DNA from: Oasisia sp. SBJ-2009 | Lineage: Eukaryota > Annelida > Polychaeta > Sabellida > Siboglinidae | Direction of reading: 5' to 3' | Length of the DNA stretch: 64,000 nucleotides | Assembly (NCBI GenBank): GCA_964017155.1 | Contig: OZ024862.1 | Location: forward strand, 1,198,670 to 1,262,669 | Part shown: piece by piece, positions 1 through 10,504 of the stretch | How positions within the stretch are numbered: the first letter of the stretch is position 1 | How the letters are laid out: every line of letters starts with the position of its first letter | Notes under the pieces: generated by a model | The model's input: the letters and a program-made list of their open reading frames with translations, nothing else | What the model was told of the DNA's origin: nothing | The model's database searches: none | Made by a program: the position numbers and the translations under genes

Positions 1-765
1 ACCTGTGTCTACTTGGACACCTGTGTCTACTTGGACATCTGTGTCTACTTGGACATCTGTGTCTACTTGGACACCTGTGTCTACTTGGACACCTGTGTCT
101 ACTTGGACATCTGTGTCTACTTGGACATCTGTGTCTACTTGGACACCTGTGTCTACTTGGACACCTGTGTCTACTTGGACATCTGTGTCTACTTGGACAT
201 CTGTGTCTACTTGGACATCTGTGTCTACTTGGACATCTGTGTCTACTTGGACATATGTGTCTACTTGGACATCTGTGTCTACTTGGACATCTGTGTCTAC
301 TTGGACATCTGTGTCTACTTGGACACCTGTGTCTACTTGGACACCTGTGTCTACTTGGACATCTGTGTCTACTTGGACACCTGTGTCTACTTGGACATCT
401 GTGTCTACTTGGACATCTGTGTCTACTTGGACATCTGTGTCTACTTGGACATCTGTGTCTACTTGGACATCTGTGTCTACTTGGACATCTGTGTCTACTT
501 GGACGCCTGTGTCTACTTGGACGCCTGACGCCTGTGTCTACTTGGACATCTGTGTCTACTTGGACACCTGTGTCTACTTGGACATCTGTGTCTACTTGGA
601 CACCTGTGTCTACTTGGACATCTGTGTCTACTTGGACATCTGTGTCTACTTGGACACCTGTGTCTACTTGGACACCTGTGTCTACTTGGACGCCTGACGC
701 CTGTGTCTACTTGGACACCTGTGTCTACTTGGACATCTGTGTCTACTTGGACATCTGTCTTTATG
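1..765. repeat. 18-bp minisatellite
   Basis: About 42 tandem copies of an 18-bp unit with core gtgtctacttggacatct, differing mainly at one C/T position (acacc or acatc). Because 18 is a multiple of three and the unit lacks stops, long repetitive open frames appear on both strands. They are not considered genes. The array lies in the TTI1 intron before the first visible exon and runs off the left edge. Confidence 0.97.
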
Positions 766-889
766 TGGACATCCTCTTGGTGTTTCCGTTGGACCACAGT
801 ATTGTTCACAGACACCCTAGGCGGTGTCAGTTGTACCCCATTGTGCCCATAAACACCCTGTGAGTTTGTCCATTGGGGGCTGCCCACTC

Positions 890-1316
890 TTGGATGTGTT
901 TGAGATGTCACACGTGGATGTTTGAGACTTTGAGTTGACCCCTGAGGGTGTGAGTTGACCTCTGAATGTTTCAGTTGACCTCCTCATGTTTGGACTGACC
1001 CCACTGAATGTCTGAATTGACCCCAAAACGATTGAGTTGAACCCCAGATGTTTGAATTAATCCCTAAATTATTTGAGCGTCCTTCAGATGTTTTGAGTTG
1101 ACCTCAAATGTTTGAACTTATTTCCCAAATGTCTGAGTTGAGCCATGTATGTCGGAATTAACCCCTGTGGTCCTCCGAATGTTTGAATTGGTCTACAACT
1201 GTTTGAATTGACCACATTTGAGTTATCCCCTGAATTTTGAGTTGTCCTCTGAATGTTTCATCAAAAAGCTTTGAGTTGAGGCTGGGATGTTTTGAGTTGA
1301 CCCCCGAATGTTGCAG
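890..1316. repeat. Degenerate ~24-bp repeat ending at a TTI1 acceptor
   Basis: Diverged copies of a unit like ctgaatgtttgagttgacc run up to the splice acceptor at 1316. The last unit is the real junction (gaatgttgcag then GTGACCTCC). Intronic copies such as gaatgtttcagttgacctcc near 963-984 look like decayed copies of that junction. Confidence 0.7.
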
Positions 1317-1430
1317 GTGACCTCCACCTGTTGGTAGACCACTTCCTGGACCAGTTCCACCAGAGCTCTGTCCACAGCAAGCAGGCGCTCATCGTCATCA
1401 GTGAGGTCATCCTCGGCACAACTGGACAAG
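1317..1430 (+). CDS. TTI1: TTI1 exon (first in window)
   Basis: Acceptor gaatgttgcag before 1317 and donor gtagct at 1431. It enters with two bases of a codon and leaves with one. It encodes a segment containing LLVDHFLDQFHQSS and KQALIVISEVILG, which fits the helical HEAT region of TTI1. The next exon starts with the two bases needed to complete the split glycine codon. Confidence 0.8.
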
Positions 1431-1509
1431 GTAGCTCTATACTGGACACTCACTGGCAGTTCATTACCTAAGTAAAAAATTATTGGAAATTAAATATAGA
1501 TATAAAATT

Positions 1510-1515
1510 AAAAAC

Positions 1516-1569
<54 letters not shown>

Positions 1570-1607
1570 GTGTATACATATATATATATATTTATACATA
1601 TGTATAC

Positions 1608-1639
<32 letters not shown>

Positions 1640-1645
1640 ATATGT
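1510..1645. repeat. (TA)n microsatellite
   Basis: AT-alternating tract with occasional tg/gt interruptions inside a TTI1 intron. No coding content is seen. Confidence 0.95.
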
Positions 1646-1692
1646 TATCTACAAGGTGAATAGCTAACTAGTCCACTACTTGTGTCTTGTAG

Positions 1693-1753
1693 GTCTCGAT
1701 GTTGACGTCAAGTTGAGAACAAATGACCCAAGTGTTGTGTCCTGCGTCATCAG
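1693..1753 (+). CDS. TTI1: TTI1 exon
   Basis: A 61-nt exon between acceptor tgtcttgtag and donor gtatgt. In phase it encodes GLDVDVKLRTNDPSVVSCVI and splits a serine codon with the following exon. Phase agreement on both sides supports it. Confidence 0.75.
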
Positions 1754-2554
1754 GTATGTTCAACATCTTCTTATGCACAGGCCACACACAGACCACAGAC
1801 CACAGACCACAGCTGTAACAAGTACATTCTGTGGTACTTGAGTAAAAGTAAGAGTAACTGTAGAAACAAATATTCAAGTAAAAGTACTTGAAATACAAGT
1901 AAATATATGTAATTGAAGTACTAAGAAACTATTTTAAATGGCTTATAAAAAGATGTGAATAAAACAAAAAATGTACAAGATCATTTAGCGTATACAAATA
2001 GATGTAATTTTTATGTTTTGTGTTCATACCATATAACATCCATAACGATGTATCTGCATTTTTGCATAAGCTGGGTGTATGTAAGTTATACCTTGTACCA
2101 TGCGTTCTGATTATCTGCAAGTTTGTTCGATACTGCTATAATGACCAGAAGAGGGCAGCACCATCCTCATACGCCACGGTCATTGCTGCCGACTACATCG
2201 GTGCCTGCCAACAGTGCCACAGCTTAATCACTTTGTGAAACTCTCAATTTGGACTCAGCCTATGGTATGAAGTCACTCACCAGATCAATAGTTGGCGCTG
2301 GTCAGTTAATAACTCAGTTCAACCAACCATCTCTTGGTTTACGTGAAGGTTTAAGATGTGAAAGGGTCATTATATTGGGATTCCCACCAGATGTCTATCT
2401 GTCTTCAAAGTGGGGGATGGTATCTGTGTTTTTCTTATGGTTGGCACAGTTGTGACTGGCAAAGTCAGTTACTTGTTCGACTCAGCAAACTTCAGCATAT
2501 GTAGAGAATCTGCCAGGGCAAGTTTTGTCTGACAAACAGCGCCCTGGCATGCAT
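1754..2554. other. Intronic sequence with an old dispersed repeat
   Basis: TTI1 intron with no exon recognised. The part from about 2195 to 2475 is similar in sequence and order to 59110-59370 at the other end of the window, including the shared block ctgggattcccaccag. It is therefore read as a degraded interspersed element. Short open frames here (for example 2249-2455) belong to that element. Confidence 0.6.
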
Positions 2555-3525
2555 TGATGAGTATCACGAGTGATGACTTGATGTGTATCATTATTGATGA
2601 CTTCATGTGTATCACTAGTGATGACTTGATGTGTATCACTAGTGATGACTTGATGTGTATTATTATTGATGACTTCATGTGTATCACTAGTGATGACTTG
2701 ATGTGTATCATTATTGATGACTTGATTTGTATCACTAGTGATGACTTGATGTGTATCATTATTGATGACTTGATGTGTATCACTAGTGATGACTTGATGT
2801 GTTTCATTATTGATGACTTCATGTGTATCACTAGTGATGACTTGATGTGTTTCATTATTGATGACTTCATGTGTATCACGAGTGATGACTTGATGTGTAT
2901 CATTATTGATGACTTCATGTGTATCACTAGTGATGACTTGATGTGTATCATTATTGATGACTTGATTTGTATCACTAGTGATGACTTGATGTGTATCACT
3001 AGTGATGACTTGATGTGTATCATTATTGATGACTTCATGTGTATCACTAGTGATGACTTGATGTGTATCATTATTGATGACTTGATTTGTATCACTAGTG
3101 ATGACTTGATGTGTATCACTAGTGATGACTTGATGTGTATCATTATTGATGACTTGATTTGTATCACTAGTGATGACTTGATTTGTATCACTAGTGATGA
3201 CTTGATGTGTATCACTAGTGATGACTTGATTTGTATCACTAGTGATGACTTGATGTGTATCACTATTGATGACTTCATGTGTATCACTAGTGATGAATTG
3301 ATGTGTATCACTAGTGATGAGTTGATGTGTTTCATTATTGATGACTTGATGTGTATCACTATTGATGACTTGATGTGTATCACTAGTGATGACTTCATGT
3401 GTATCACTATTGATAACTTGATGTGTATCACTATTGATGAATTGATGTGTATCACTAGTGATGACTTCATGTGTATCACTATTGATAACTTGATGTGTAT
3501 CACTATTGATGACTTGCCGATATTT
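2555..3525. repeat. 24-bp minisatellite
   Basis: About 40 copies of a 24-bp unit with core gatgacttgatgtgtatcac. The unit varies between tagtgatgac and attattgatgac forms. Stop-free units give repetitive open frames on both strands (octapeptide periodicity), regarded as by-products. The array lies in the TTI1 intron before the exon at 3812 and does not touch the splice site. Confidence 0.96.
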
Positions 3526-3811
3526 TAAGAATGCAAAGTAATGAATACAAAACTCGTGTAAACCAATTGATGCAAAAATACAGATACGTCTTTATAGTTG
3601 TGAGGTGATGAAGTGATGATAGAACTGAAACGGTTGATTATTGTAAGGTGTCCTGTTCGTGTATATCAGTAATCAGAAAAAAGTGATATTGAGGGTGAAT
3701 GTGTTTGCAAATCACAATAGGAACTTTACACTTTGAGAAGATAATTACCAACTGACATCATATCCAGTGACAACTATTTTGGTCAGACTAATGCAGTGTG
3801 TGTATGTTTAG

Positions 3812-4016
3812 TTCTCTGCTGGATGTCTACCTCCAGCCATCTGTGTGGAGCCCTGCCTCTACTCTAGCCTCTACGCCGACCTCTACTGCGACCTCTTTGA
3901 CCTCTACTGCGATGTTAGCCGTCCACGACAGATCTCCTGCGAGAGTTGTGGATCATCTCAACAGTGACGTGTTACAAGTGTGTCTACTCCTAGAGGGCGT
4001 TAGTGTATTTGCACAG
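3812..4016 (+). CDS. TTI1: TTI1 exon
   Basis: Acceptor tgtatgtttag and donor gttggt. One base completes the serine codon begun in the 1693-1753 exon, and 68 codons follow. It encodes SLLDVYLQPSVW, then a threonine/serine-rich insert (STLASTPTSTATSLTSTA), then a conserved helix with VCLLLEGVSVFAQ, matching the LLEGIGxFA stretch of TTI1. The low-complexity insert is a small internal repeat within coding sequence. Confidence 0.88.
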
Positions 4017-4270
4017 GTTGGTATCATCTGCAACTAGGGGGCTTTAGTGTATTCACACGGGTTGGTATCATCTGCAACTAGGGGGCTTTAGTGTATTCAA
4101 TACTATTCACACAGGTCAATGTCATCAGCAACTAGGGGGCTATAGCGTAGTCGCACAGGTGTGTGTCATCTGTAACTTCAGGGCTTCAGTGTATTTGTAC
4201 AAATACGTATGCTGTTAGGGGGTGTTAATGCGTTAGCACTACTGCCCCCTGGCTTCTGCAGTTAGGGGGT
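3986..4270. repeat. ~57-bp repeat derived from a TTI1 donor junction
   Basis: The end of the exon and start of the intron (gttagtgtatttgcacag then gttggtatcatctgcaac) are copied into the intron. A near copy lies at about 4040-4080, another from about 4083, and more decayed copies reach about 4270. The first repeat unit is thus coding and the rest are intron. Confidence 0.85.
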
Positions 4271-4507
4271 GTTAGCGATATCTGACACATCACGAGATGA
4301 CTCAAATGTATTATTATGTGTAATGAGTATTTAGCGATTGTTTTTGTCTGTCGTAAATGCATGTAGTCTTATCGTGCTGACTTTTATGTTTTATGAAGAA
4401 CTAATATCTTCATTACTGAGACATGGGTTTGAGCTTCTCTCGCAGGAGTTCACCACTAGGGGTGATATTTTGGTTGTTACACTTAATGACCCTCTTTTTT
4501 GTTTCAG

Positions 4508-4644
4508 GTTCAAGGGTTAGAGTTTAAGTACCACCTGACCCATGCCCTGTACCCCGTGCTTGAGAAACTTGGCAGTGACAATGCCCTAATTACCCAGGCT
4601 GCGTACTTGACCCTGGTGTCCATGGCAACGACCTGTGGCTGTGG
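4508..4644 (+). CDS. TTI1: TTI1 exon
   Basis: Acceptor tttttgtttcag and donor gtgcgt. It encodes VQGLEFKYHLTHALYPVLEK and continues LGSDNALITQAAYLTLVSMA, then TTCGC. The ALYPVLEK block followed by a LITQAA-like helix is among the best conserved stretches of metazoan TTI1. The exon ends with two bases of a glycine codon completed by the next exon. Confidence 0.93.
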
Positions 4645-4839
4645 GTGCGTCAGTCAGGGTTCTTCTAGACTGTGCAAAGTCACGCTGTTGTTTTAATGTT
4701 TTTTATTTAAAACTTGATATTTGTAAATTGGCTTTTAGTGACGTTTATGTTGTTATTATGTTATGAACTGTATATATAAGTATATTTTACTTATGAATGG
4801 CTTATAGTGACTTAACTGGTTATGTTGGCTGAACTGATA

Positions 4840-5115
4840 TTGTTGACTGAACTAGTGATGTTGACTGAGCTGATGATGTTGACTGTGAATTGATGGTGTT
4901 GACTGAATTGATGGTGTTGACTGAATTGATGGTGTTGACTGAATTGATGGTGTTGACTGAATTGATGGTGTTGACTGAATTGATGGTGTTGACTGAACTG
5001 ATGGTGTTGACTGAAATGCTGGTGTTGACTGAATTGATGGTGTTGACTGAACTGATGGTGTTGACTGAACTGATGGTGTTGACTGAGTTGAAGGTGTTGA
5101 CTGAACTGGTGATGG
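4840..5115. repeat. 18-bp minisatellite
   Basis: About 15 copies of tgatggtgttgactgaat and variants, ending some 45 bp before the acceptor at 5159. Any relation to the acceptor (cactgacag then GTCAGTTGAG) is weak, so it is not claimed as junction-derived. Confidence 0.93.
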
Positions 5116-5159
5116 TGAAGTGAAGTGACGTGAAGTGACGTGAATGATGTCACTGACAG

Positions 5160-5331
5160 GTCAGTTGAGCAGTTGTTGGAGGAGAATGCTGACTACCTCG
5201 TCAATGACGTGTCACTACGTCTGCGACACTTCGGCAGTGGCATGTATCCCATGGCACCAACAGTACTCAAAGTCATCATTCAGTACAGCAGTCGCGACAT
5301 AGTGACACTGCTGGATGACACGATTCAAGAG
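5160..5331 (+). CDS. TTI1: TTI1 exon
   Basis: Acceptor gtcactgacag and donor gtgagt. It encodes SVEQLLEENADYLVNDVSLR followed by LRHFGSGMYPMAPTVLKVII and a VTLLDDTIQE helix. This corresponds to the DYLVNxISLxLRHL and TPKVLEVML stretches of TTI1 and gives the strongest family assignment in the window. Confidence 0.95.
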
Positions 5332-5459
5332 GTGAGTGACAGACACTGACAGTTGTTGACTTCATGGTGACGTGTCACTGACGTCAGTGATGTCGGCACT
5401 TGGTGCACTTTTGAATAAGTACTCATCTGTAAATGTTGCTAAGAGTTAGAATGAGAGAA

Positions 5460-5582
5460 AGTGTTTTGTAGAAGTTAGTGGACAGTGTCTGTAGAAGTTA
5501 GTGGACAGTGTCTGTAGAAGTTAGTGGACAGTGTCTGTAGAAGTTAGTGGACAGTGTCTGTAGAAGTTAGTGGACAGTGTCC
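5460..5582. repeat. 23-bp repeat, five copies
   Basis: Five near-identical copies of tagaagttagtggacagtgt (23-bp period) inside a TTI1 intron. No link to a splice site is seen. Confidence 0.93.
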
Positions 5583-5752
5583 AGTATAGACAGGTCATTT
5601 ACAACTTTGTCATTGTATGTCGGGGAAACAACATAAAAGACACAAGTAGCAAACTTCACAACACCTTTATTGTGGTCATCAGAACGTGGCTCCGTCAGTC
5701 TCAGTGACTTAAGTGTGTCCAACTGGTCAGTGTTTCAAATGTTGTGATCATC

Positions 5753-6386
5753 GTTTCAGTTGCTGTGTACTGGTCATTGTGTCCAGTGTGTTCTGACCAC
5801 TGGTCCTACTGTGTTGTTTCAATTGCTGTGTACTGGTCAGTGTGTCCAGTGTGTTCTGACCACTGGTTCTACTGTGTTGTTTCAGTTGCTGTGTACTGGT
5901 CAGTGTGTCTGGTGTGTTCTGACCACTGGTTCTACTGTATTGTTTCAGTTGGTGTGTACTGGTCAGTGTGTCCAATGTGTTCTGACCACTGGTCCTACTG
6001 TATTGTTTCAGTTGGTGTGTACTGGTCAGTGTGTCTGGTGTGTTCTGACCACTGGTTCTACTGTATTGTTTCAGTTGGTGTGTACTGGTCAGTGTGTCCA
6101 ATGTGTTCTGACCACTGGTCCTACTGTATTGTTTCAGTTGCTGTGTACTGGTCAGTGTGTCCAGTGTGTTCTGACCACTGGTTCTGCTGTGTTGTTTCAG
6201 TTGCTGTGTACTGGTAGTGTATCCAGTGTGTTCTGATCACTGGTCCTACTGTGTTGTTTCAGTTGCTATGTACTGGTCAGTGTGTCCAGTGTGTTCTGAC
6301 CACTGGTTCTGCTGTGTTGTTTCAGTTGCTATGTACTGGTCAGTGTGTCCAATGTGTTCTGACCATTGGTTCTACTGTTGTTTCAG
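5753..6386. repeat. 63-bp repeat of a 3' splice junction
   Basis: Ten copies of a 63-bp unit, each beginning gtttcagttgctgtgtactg, followed by the true junction gtttcag then TTGCTGCGGTCTCTGG at 6380. Each unit therefore carries a usable-looking acceptor plus about 24 bases resembling the exon start. Unit length is a multiple of three and stop-free, giving spurious open frames on both strands. Confidence 0.93.
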
Positions 6387-6491
6387 TTGCTGCGGTCTCT
6401 GGACGAGTGTTATGAAGACAGGGCAGTGGACTTCGTCCGCGTGCTCAACACTCTCGCAGGGGCCGTCTCAAAGTGGTTCCCTCACAGTGAA
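6387..6491 (+). CDS. TTI1: TTI1 exon
   Basis: Exactly 35 codons, phase 0 at both ends, from acceptor gttgtttcag to donor gtaagc. It encodes LLRSLDECYEDRAVDFVRVL and NTLAGAVSKWFPHSE, matching the TTI1 stretch that ends in a conserved QWFP-like motif. Being symmetric in phase, skipping would not shift the frame. Confidence 0.93.
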
Positions 6492-6715
6492 GTAAGCACA
6501 ACGTCTCACAGACAGATGCCTTCAGTCACTCTGCTACGCAATCGAGTAAACATAATATCCTCACAGAGATCATCTCAAAGTGGTTCCCAAAGGTGAAGTA
6601 GCTATTAATCCTTCACAAGGATCATCTCAACATGGTTCCCAAAGGTGAAGTAGCTATTAATCCTTCACAGGGATCATCTCGAAGTGGTTCCCAAAGGTAA
6701 AGTAAGCTTACTATG
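6492..6715. repeat. ~54-bp repeat of a 5' splice junction
   Basis: Three intronic copies of the exon end and donor. The coding tctcaaagtggttccctcac is echoed by catctcaaagtggttcccaaaggtg... (about 6568), catctcaacatggttccc (about 6622) and catctcgaagtggttccc (about 6676), each followed by a gtgaagtagc or gtaaagtaagc donor-like segment. Confidence 0.88.
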
Positions 6716-6976
6716 TAAGAAGAGTTGAATCATTTTTTTACACAGATAATGTCCATGCAGAACTATTGCAGCTGTGTGCTTTCTAGTCAACTACACTGAT
6801 GTTAGATGTACTACTTCAGGGGACGACAGGGAATGTCTGAACGAGTGTGTTCTGTCTGATTGGGTAATTGTGGGTAGTTGTGAAGAACGCAGTACTGTGT
6901 TACATAAGAACATTTGAACACTGTGTGCAGTCACTGCTACTGGGGATAGTTTCATTGTGACATTTGTCCCTGGCAG

Positions 6977-7234
6977 AATGAAGAGAAAGAAGACTTGGTA
7001 GAGACTCGCTGTAGGAGACAGAAAGAGACGGCCGACTCAGTGGCAGAGTTCATAAAGGACCACCACACTCAGAGACTGGTGGCAGACGGCCATGTGAAAG
7101 ACGAAGAAACAGACGTCTTACAGGATGATGCAATGCATGCTGGGACAGTTGATGGATCAGAAGATTGTGAAGTGGACGCCGAAGTCGACTCTGAGAAGAA
7201 AGAACTGCCGAAGCACCTACAGATCGTAACACAG
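6977..7234 (+). CDS. TTI1: TTI1 exon (acidic linker)
   Basis: Eighty-six codons, phase 0 at both ends, acceptor tccctggcag and donor gtgggt. It starts NEEKEDLVETRCRRQKETAD, is rich in Asp/Glu in the middle, and ends KELPKHLQIVTQ. This corresponds to the long charged, poorly conserved linker of TTI1 that precedes the PLPLQIQIAMDVMERC-like helix in the vertebrate protein. Confidence 0.88.
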
Positions 7235-7289
7235 GTGGGTTTACTTACTGCAGTGGTTAGTAACATTTAAAGATCGTCATGCAGACGTT

Positions 7290-7667
7290 TAGTTACTGAA
7301 TTTGTGTTGACTGACTCAATGACTGACTGAATGTGTGGATACTTATGATGACTGACTGAATGTGTGGATACTTGTGATGACTGACTGAATGTGTGGATAC
7401 TTATGATGACTGACTGAATGTGTGGATACTTGTGATGACTGACTGAATGTGTGGATACTTGTGATGACTGACTGAATGTGTGGATACTTGTGATGACTGA
7501 CTGAATGTGTGGATACTTGTGATGACTGACTGAGTGTCCAGATACTTGTAATGACTGACTGAGTGTCCAGATACTTATGATGACCGACTGAGTGTCTAGA
7601 TACTTGTGATGACCGACTGAGTGTCCAGATACTTGTGATGACCGACTGAGTGTCCACATACTTGTAG
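7290..7667. repeat. 29-bp minisatellite abutting a TTI1 acceptor
   Basis: About 13 copies of gactgactgaatgtgtggat + acttgtgat run directly into the acceptor. The last unit reads gagtgtccacatacttgtag and then GTGCTGGACCGCTG. The acttgtgatgaccgactg of earlier units resembles acttgtag plus the exon start with a three-base gap, so a junction origin is plausible. Confidence 0.85.
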
Positions 7668-7773
7668 GTGCTGGACCGCTGTCAACATCTGATGTCTGCG
7701 TCCAGCCCCAGGCTGCGGCTGCTAGTGCTGGACACTGTGGGAAAGTGTTGTCAGGCCTTGAAGACAACTCAAG
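7668..7773 (+). CDS. TTI1: TTI1 exon
   Basis: Acceptor acatacttgtag and donor gtcagt. It encodes VLDRCQHLMSASSPRLRLLV and LDTVGKCCQALKTTQ, matching the MDVMERCxHLLS...LRLKVLDVL helix pair of TTI1. It leaves with one base of a glutamate codon. Confidence 0.93.
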
Positions 7774-7779
7774 GTCAGT

Positions 7780-7905
7780 GGCCACTGAGTGTATCACCAT
7801 GAGTGTATCACCATGAGTGTATCACTGTGAGTGTATCACTATGAATGTATCACTATGAGTGTATCACTATGAGTGTATCACTATGAGTGTATCACAATGT
7901 ATCAC
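7780..7905. repeat. 14-bp repeat after a TTI1 donor
   Basis: About eight copies of gagtgtatcactat starting within ten bases of the donor. No coding content is seen. Confidence 0.9.
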
Positions 7906-8505
7906 ATCTTGGGTGTTACACACTGTGCTGTCAACAGGGTTTCTAATGTCCTGGCTAACTTGGTCTCTCTACGTCTTTCGTATCTTCCTAATTTTTTCCC
8001 ATTTTTTCTGAAGTCTGTTGTAAAATAATTACATTAAATAATGACAACTAATTGGCTGTAGACTCGGACAAACATTTTCTTCACAGGATATTGAACCTGG
8101 AGGTGGTTTGAGCAAGTACTAAAGATTATTATATTTTTGTTTTTTGTTAACTTTTGTTGATATAATCCATAAATCATAGTTTGTATTGAGCTTTATTTAA
8201 ATGTAATCTAGCAATATATTTTATTCAGTATGTTTAGCTATTTCAGCAATATTGCTCATCGTTTTCTTCATCGTTTCATTTACCCATCATTTTACTATTC
8301 ACAAGTCTGTTTATGTAAACTAAGATGTTTACTGTTTAACTTTTCACTCAGTAATTTACCTTGCTTACATGTATTTTAGTTGCAGTATATTATCAAAATT
8401 GTAAACTTTGAATGAGAATGAGACATCAGCCCCAGATTTGATGGTGTCTAAATAAAGCATGTTGTAATCCTCAAGTATTGTCAGATGTGTTTGATGTTCT
8501 TGCAG
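7906..8505. other. Unique AT-rich intron sequence
   Basis: No repeat, RNA gene or exon is recognised. Ends at the acceptor gatgttcttgcag of the next TTI1 exon. Confidence 0.6.
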
Positions 8506-8588
8506 AGAAGCTGCTGCCCCTGATCCACAAACTGTGGCCCCCGTTTGCTCACAGATTCAATGACAGTGAAGAAATGGTTGTTATGAAG
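8506..8588 (+). CDS. TTI1: TTI1 exon
   Basis: An 83-nt exon, acceptor tgttcttgcag and donor gtatga. It encodes EKLLPLIHKLWPPFAHRFND then SEEMVVMK, matching the NQLLPLAHQAWPSLVHRL segment of TTI1. Confidence 0.94.
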
Positions 8589-8744
8589 GTATGAACAAGT
8601 TTTCTTACACAGTATCTGATAATTGGGGTAGTTACTGAACATTTTACAGCACTGACGGTAGACATGGCTGTGTCTCAATATGGTAGAAAACATGAATAAG
8701 AAAGCAGCTAATATGATTCCAGAAGTTAAAGTTCTTAGTTTTGA

Positions 8745-8865
8745 AACATGCCTAAAAGGTTGTGGTTTAAGTAAGACTAAAAGGTTGTGGTTTAAGTAAG
8801 ACTAAAAGGTTGTGGTTTAAGTCAGACTAAAAAGTTGTGGTTTAAGTCAGACTAAAGATAATGAG
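8745..8865. repeat. ~27-bp repeat, four copies
   Basis: Four copies of aggttgtggtttaagtaaga inside an intron, with some A-to-C changes (taagtcaga). Confidence 0.85.
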
Positions 8866-9114
8866 ATAATGATCAGGTAGAATATTTAAAGATATTTGAT
8901 GGTTTTGGAAATATAAATGTTTCCTCAGTTAAGAAGGCCAGAAGGACTGGCGGCCATGAAGTGAGGGTGGTGAAGGACCAGTGCAGATTGGATGTGAGAA
9001 AGTAGTCAGTCTAAGAAAGCTGTCTACATAACAGAACATATGAGCTGCCTGTGTTGGTGCTAGCAGCATGAATGAGCTTAAAAACAAATACCTCCGAATA
9101 GTTAGTATATCTGC

Positions 9115-9547
9115 ACACAGGCAGTAACTGGCCAGGCCCTACGACCAGGACGTGTGACGTCTGTTTCCACACAGGCAGTAACTGGCCAGACCCTACAACC
9201 AGGACGTGTGACGTCTGTTTCCACACAGGCAGTAACTGGCCAGACCCTACAACCAGGACGTGTGACGTCTGTTTCCACACAGGCAGTAACTGGCCAGGCC
9301 CTACAACCAGGACGTGTGACGTCTGTTTCCACACAGGCAGTAACTGGCCAGGCCCTACAACCAGGACGTGTGACGTCTGTTTCCACACAGGCAGTAACTG
9401 GCCAGGCCCTACAACCAGGACGTGTGACGTCTGTTTCCACACAGGCAGTAACTGGCCAGGCCCTACAACCAGGACGTGTGACGTCTGTTTCCACACAGGC
9501 AGTAACTGGCCAGGCCCTACAACCAGGACGTGTGACGTCTGTTTCAG
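9115..9547. repeat. 54-bp repeat abutting a TTI1 acceptor
   Basis: Eight copies of a 54-bp unit containing gacgtctgtttccacacagg. The last unit is truncated exactly at the real acceptor, gacgtctgtttcag, followed by exon base 9548. Each unit holds the same pyrimidine tract and a cacag acceptor-like end. Confidence 0.93.
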
Positions 9548-9663
9548 GCCTTTGAGACGCTCTACATCATGGCTGGTGTTTGTGGAGATTTCATTCGCCA
9601 AAGGACTGCAAAAGACGTCTTACCTAAAATGGCATCCTATCTTGAGAAGCAGGCAGGTGTGAG
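9548..9663 (+). CDS. TTI1: TTI1 exon
   Basis: A 116-nt exon, acceptor gtctgtttcag and donor gtaaga. It encodes AFETLYIMAGVCGDFIRQRT and AKDVLPKMASYLEKQAGV, matching the [21 protein letters not shown] and DVLPKLAGSL stretches of TTI1. It ends with two bases of a serine codon. Confidence 0.95.
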
Positions 9664-9931
9664 GTAAGAGCTTTGTTGTACACAGATGAGAGTGAGGTAA
9701 GATCACTTTTGTAAGCAGGTGAGAGTGAGGTAAGATCACTTTTGTAAGCAGGTGAGTGTGAGGTAAGATTACTTTTGTAAAGTGGTGAGAGTGAGGTCAG
9801 GCCGTTGTATCTCTTCAAGAATGTTGTTGTTTTAGAGTATCAAGGTCAGGCCACTGTATATCTTCAAGAATGTTGTTGTTTTAGTATCACAGTCATGCTG
9901 CTGCATCTCTTCATGAGTGTTGATGTTTCAG
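9664..9931. repeat. Intron composed of copies of its own two splice junctions
   Basis: Left half: the exon end and donor (aagcaggcaggtgtgag then gtaagagctttgttgta) recur three times as gtaagcaggtgagagtgagg followed by taagatcac. Right half: about three copies of the 3' junction, with exon start gtgacagtcgggccgtccta echoed upstream by tcacagtcatgctgctgcat and gtcaggccactgtatatctt, each with gttttag or gtttcag. Almost no other sequence is present. Confidence 0.9.
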
Positions 9932-10019
9932 TGTGACAGTCGGGCCGTCCTATCGCTTCACCGTGGCCAGTCGACTGCAGTGCTGCATGTTGCAGGGGGT
10001 TGGAGAACTCTGCAGAACG
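9932..10019 (+). CDS. TTI1: TTI1 exon
   Basis: An 88-nt exon, acceptor ttgatgtttcag and donor gtgagg. It completes a serine codon and encodes VTVGPSYRFTVASRLQCCML then QGVGELCRT. This matches the AFKLQLAVLQGLGPLCERL helix of TTI1. Confidence 0.93.
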
Positions 10020-10315
10020 GTGAGGGACTCTTTAGAGGGTGAGGTACTGTTTAGGGGGTGTGGCACTGTTTAGAGGGTGAGGCACTGTTTAGGGGGTGAG
10101 GTACTGTTTAAGGGGTGAGGCACTGTTTAGAGGGTGAGGCACTGTGTAGGGGGTGAGGTACTGTTTAAGGGGTGAGGCACTGTTTAGAGGGTGAGGCACT
10201 GTGTAGGGGGTGAGGCACTGTTTACAGGGTGAGGCACTGTTTAGGGGGTGAGGCACTGTTTAGAGGGTGAGGCACTGTTTAGGGGGTGAGGCACTGTTTA
10301 GGGGGTGAGGGACTA
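10020..10315. repeat. 19-bp repeat derived from a 5' splice junction
   Basis: About 16 copies of gtgaggcactgtttagagg. The junction itself reads gaactctgcagaacg then gtgagggactctttagagg, so each unit restates the donor and its flanks, with gtgagg retained in almost all copies. Confidence 0.88.
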
Positions 10316-10504
10316 CATATAAAAAGCCACACAAACAAACTAAAGCATTGTAAAATTATCCAACTGAGCAGGAGGATTGGAGAACAGAGAGTAATATCAG
10401 TGAAGGAATACTGCATAGAAAGTATTAATGTCCACAATGCACTGTAAATGAATAGGATTATAAGTTAATGTAGCAAATTAGCAGGATGGTTGTGTTAATA
10501 CGAG

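Noticed and set aside
2554..3528. Octapeptide repeat proteins on both strands
   Set aside because: 24-bp array without stops. Not joined in phase to TTI1 exons.
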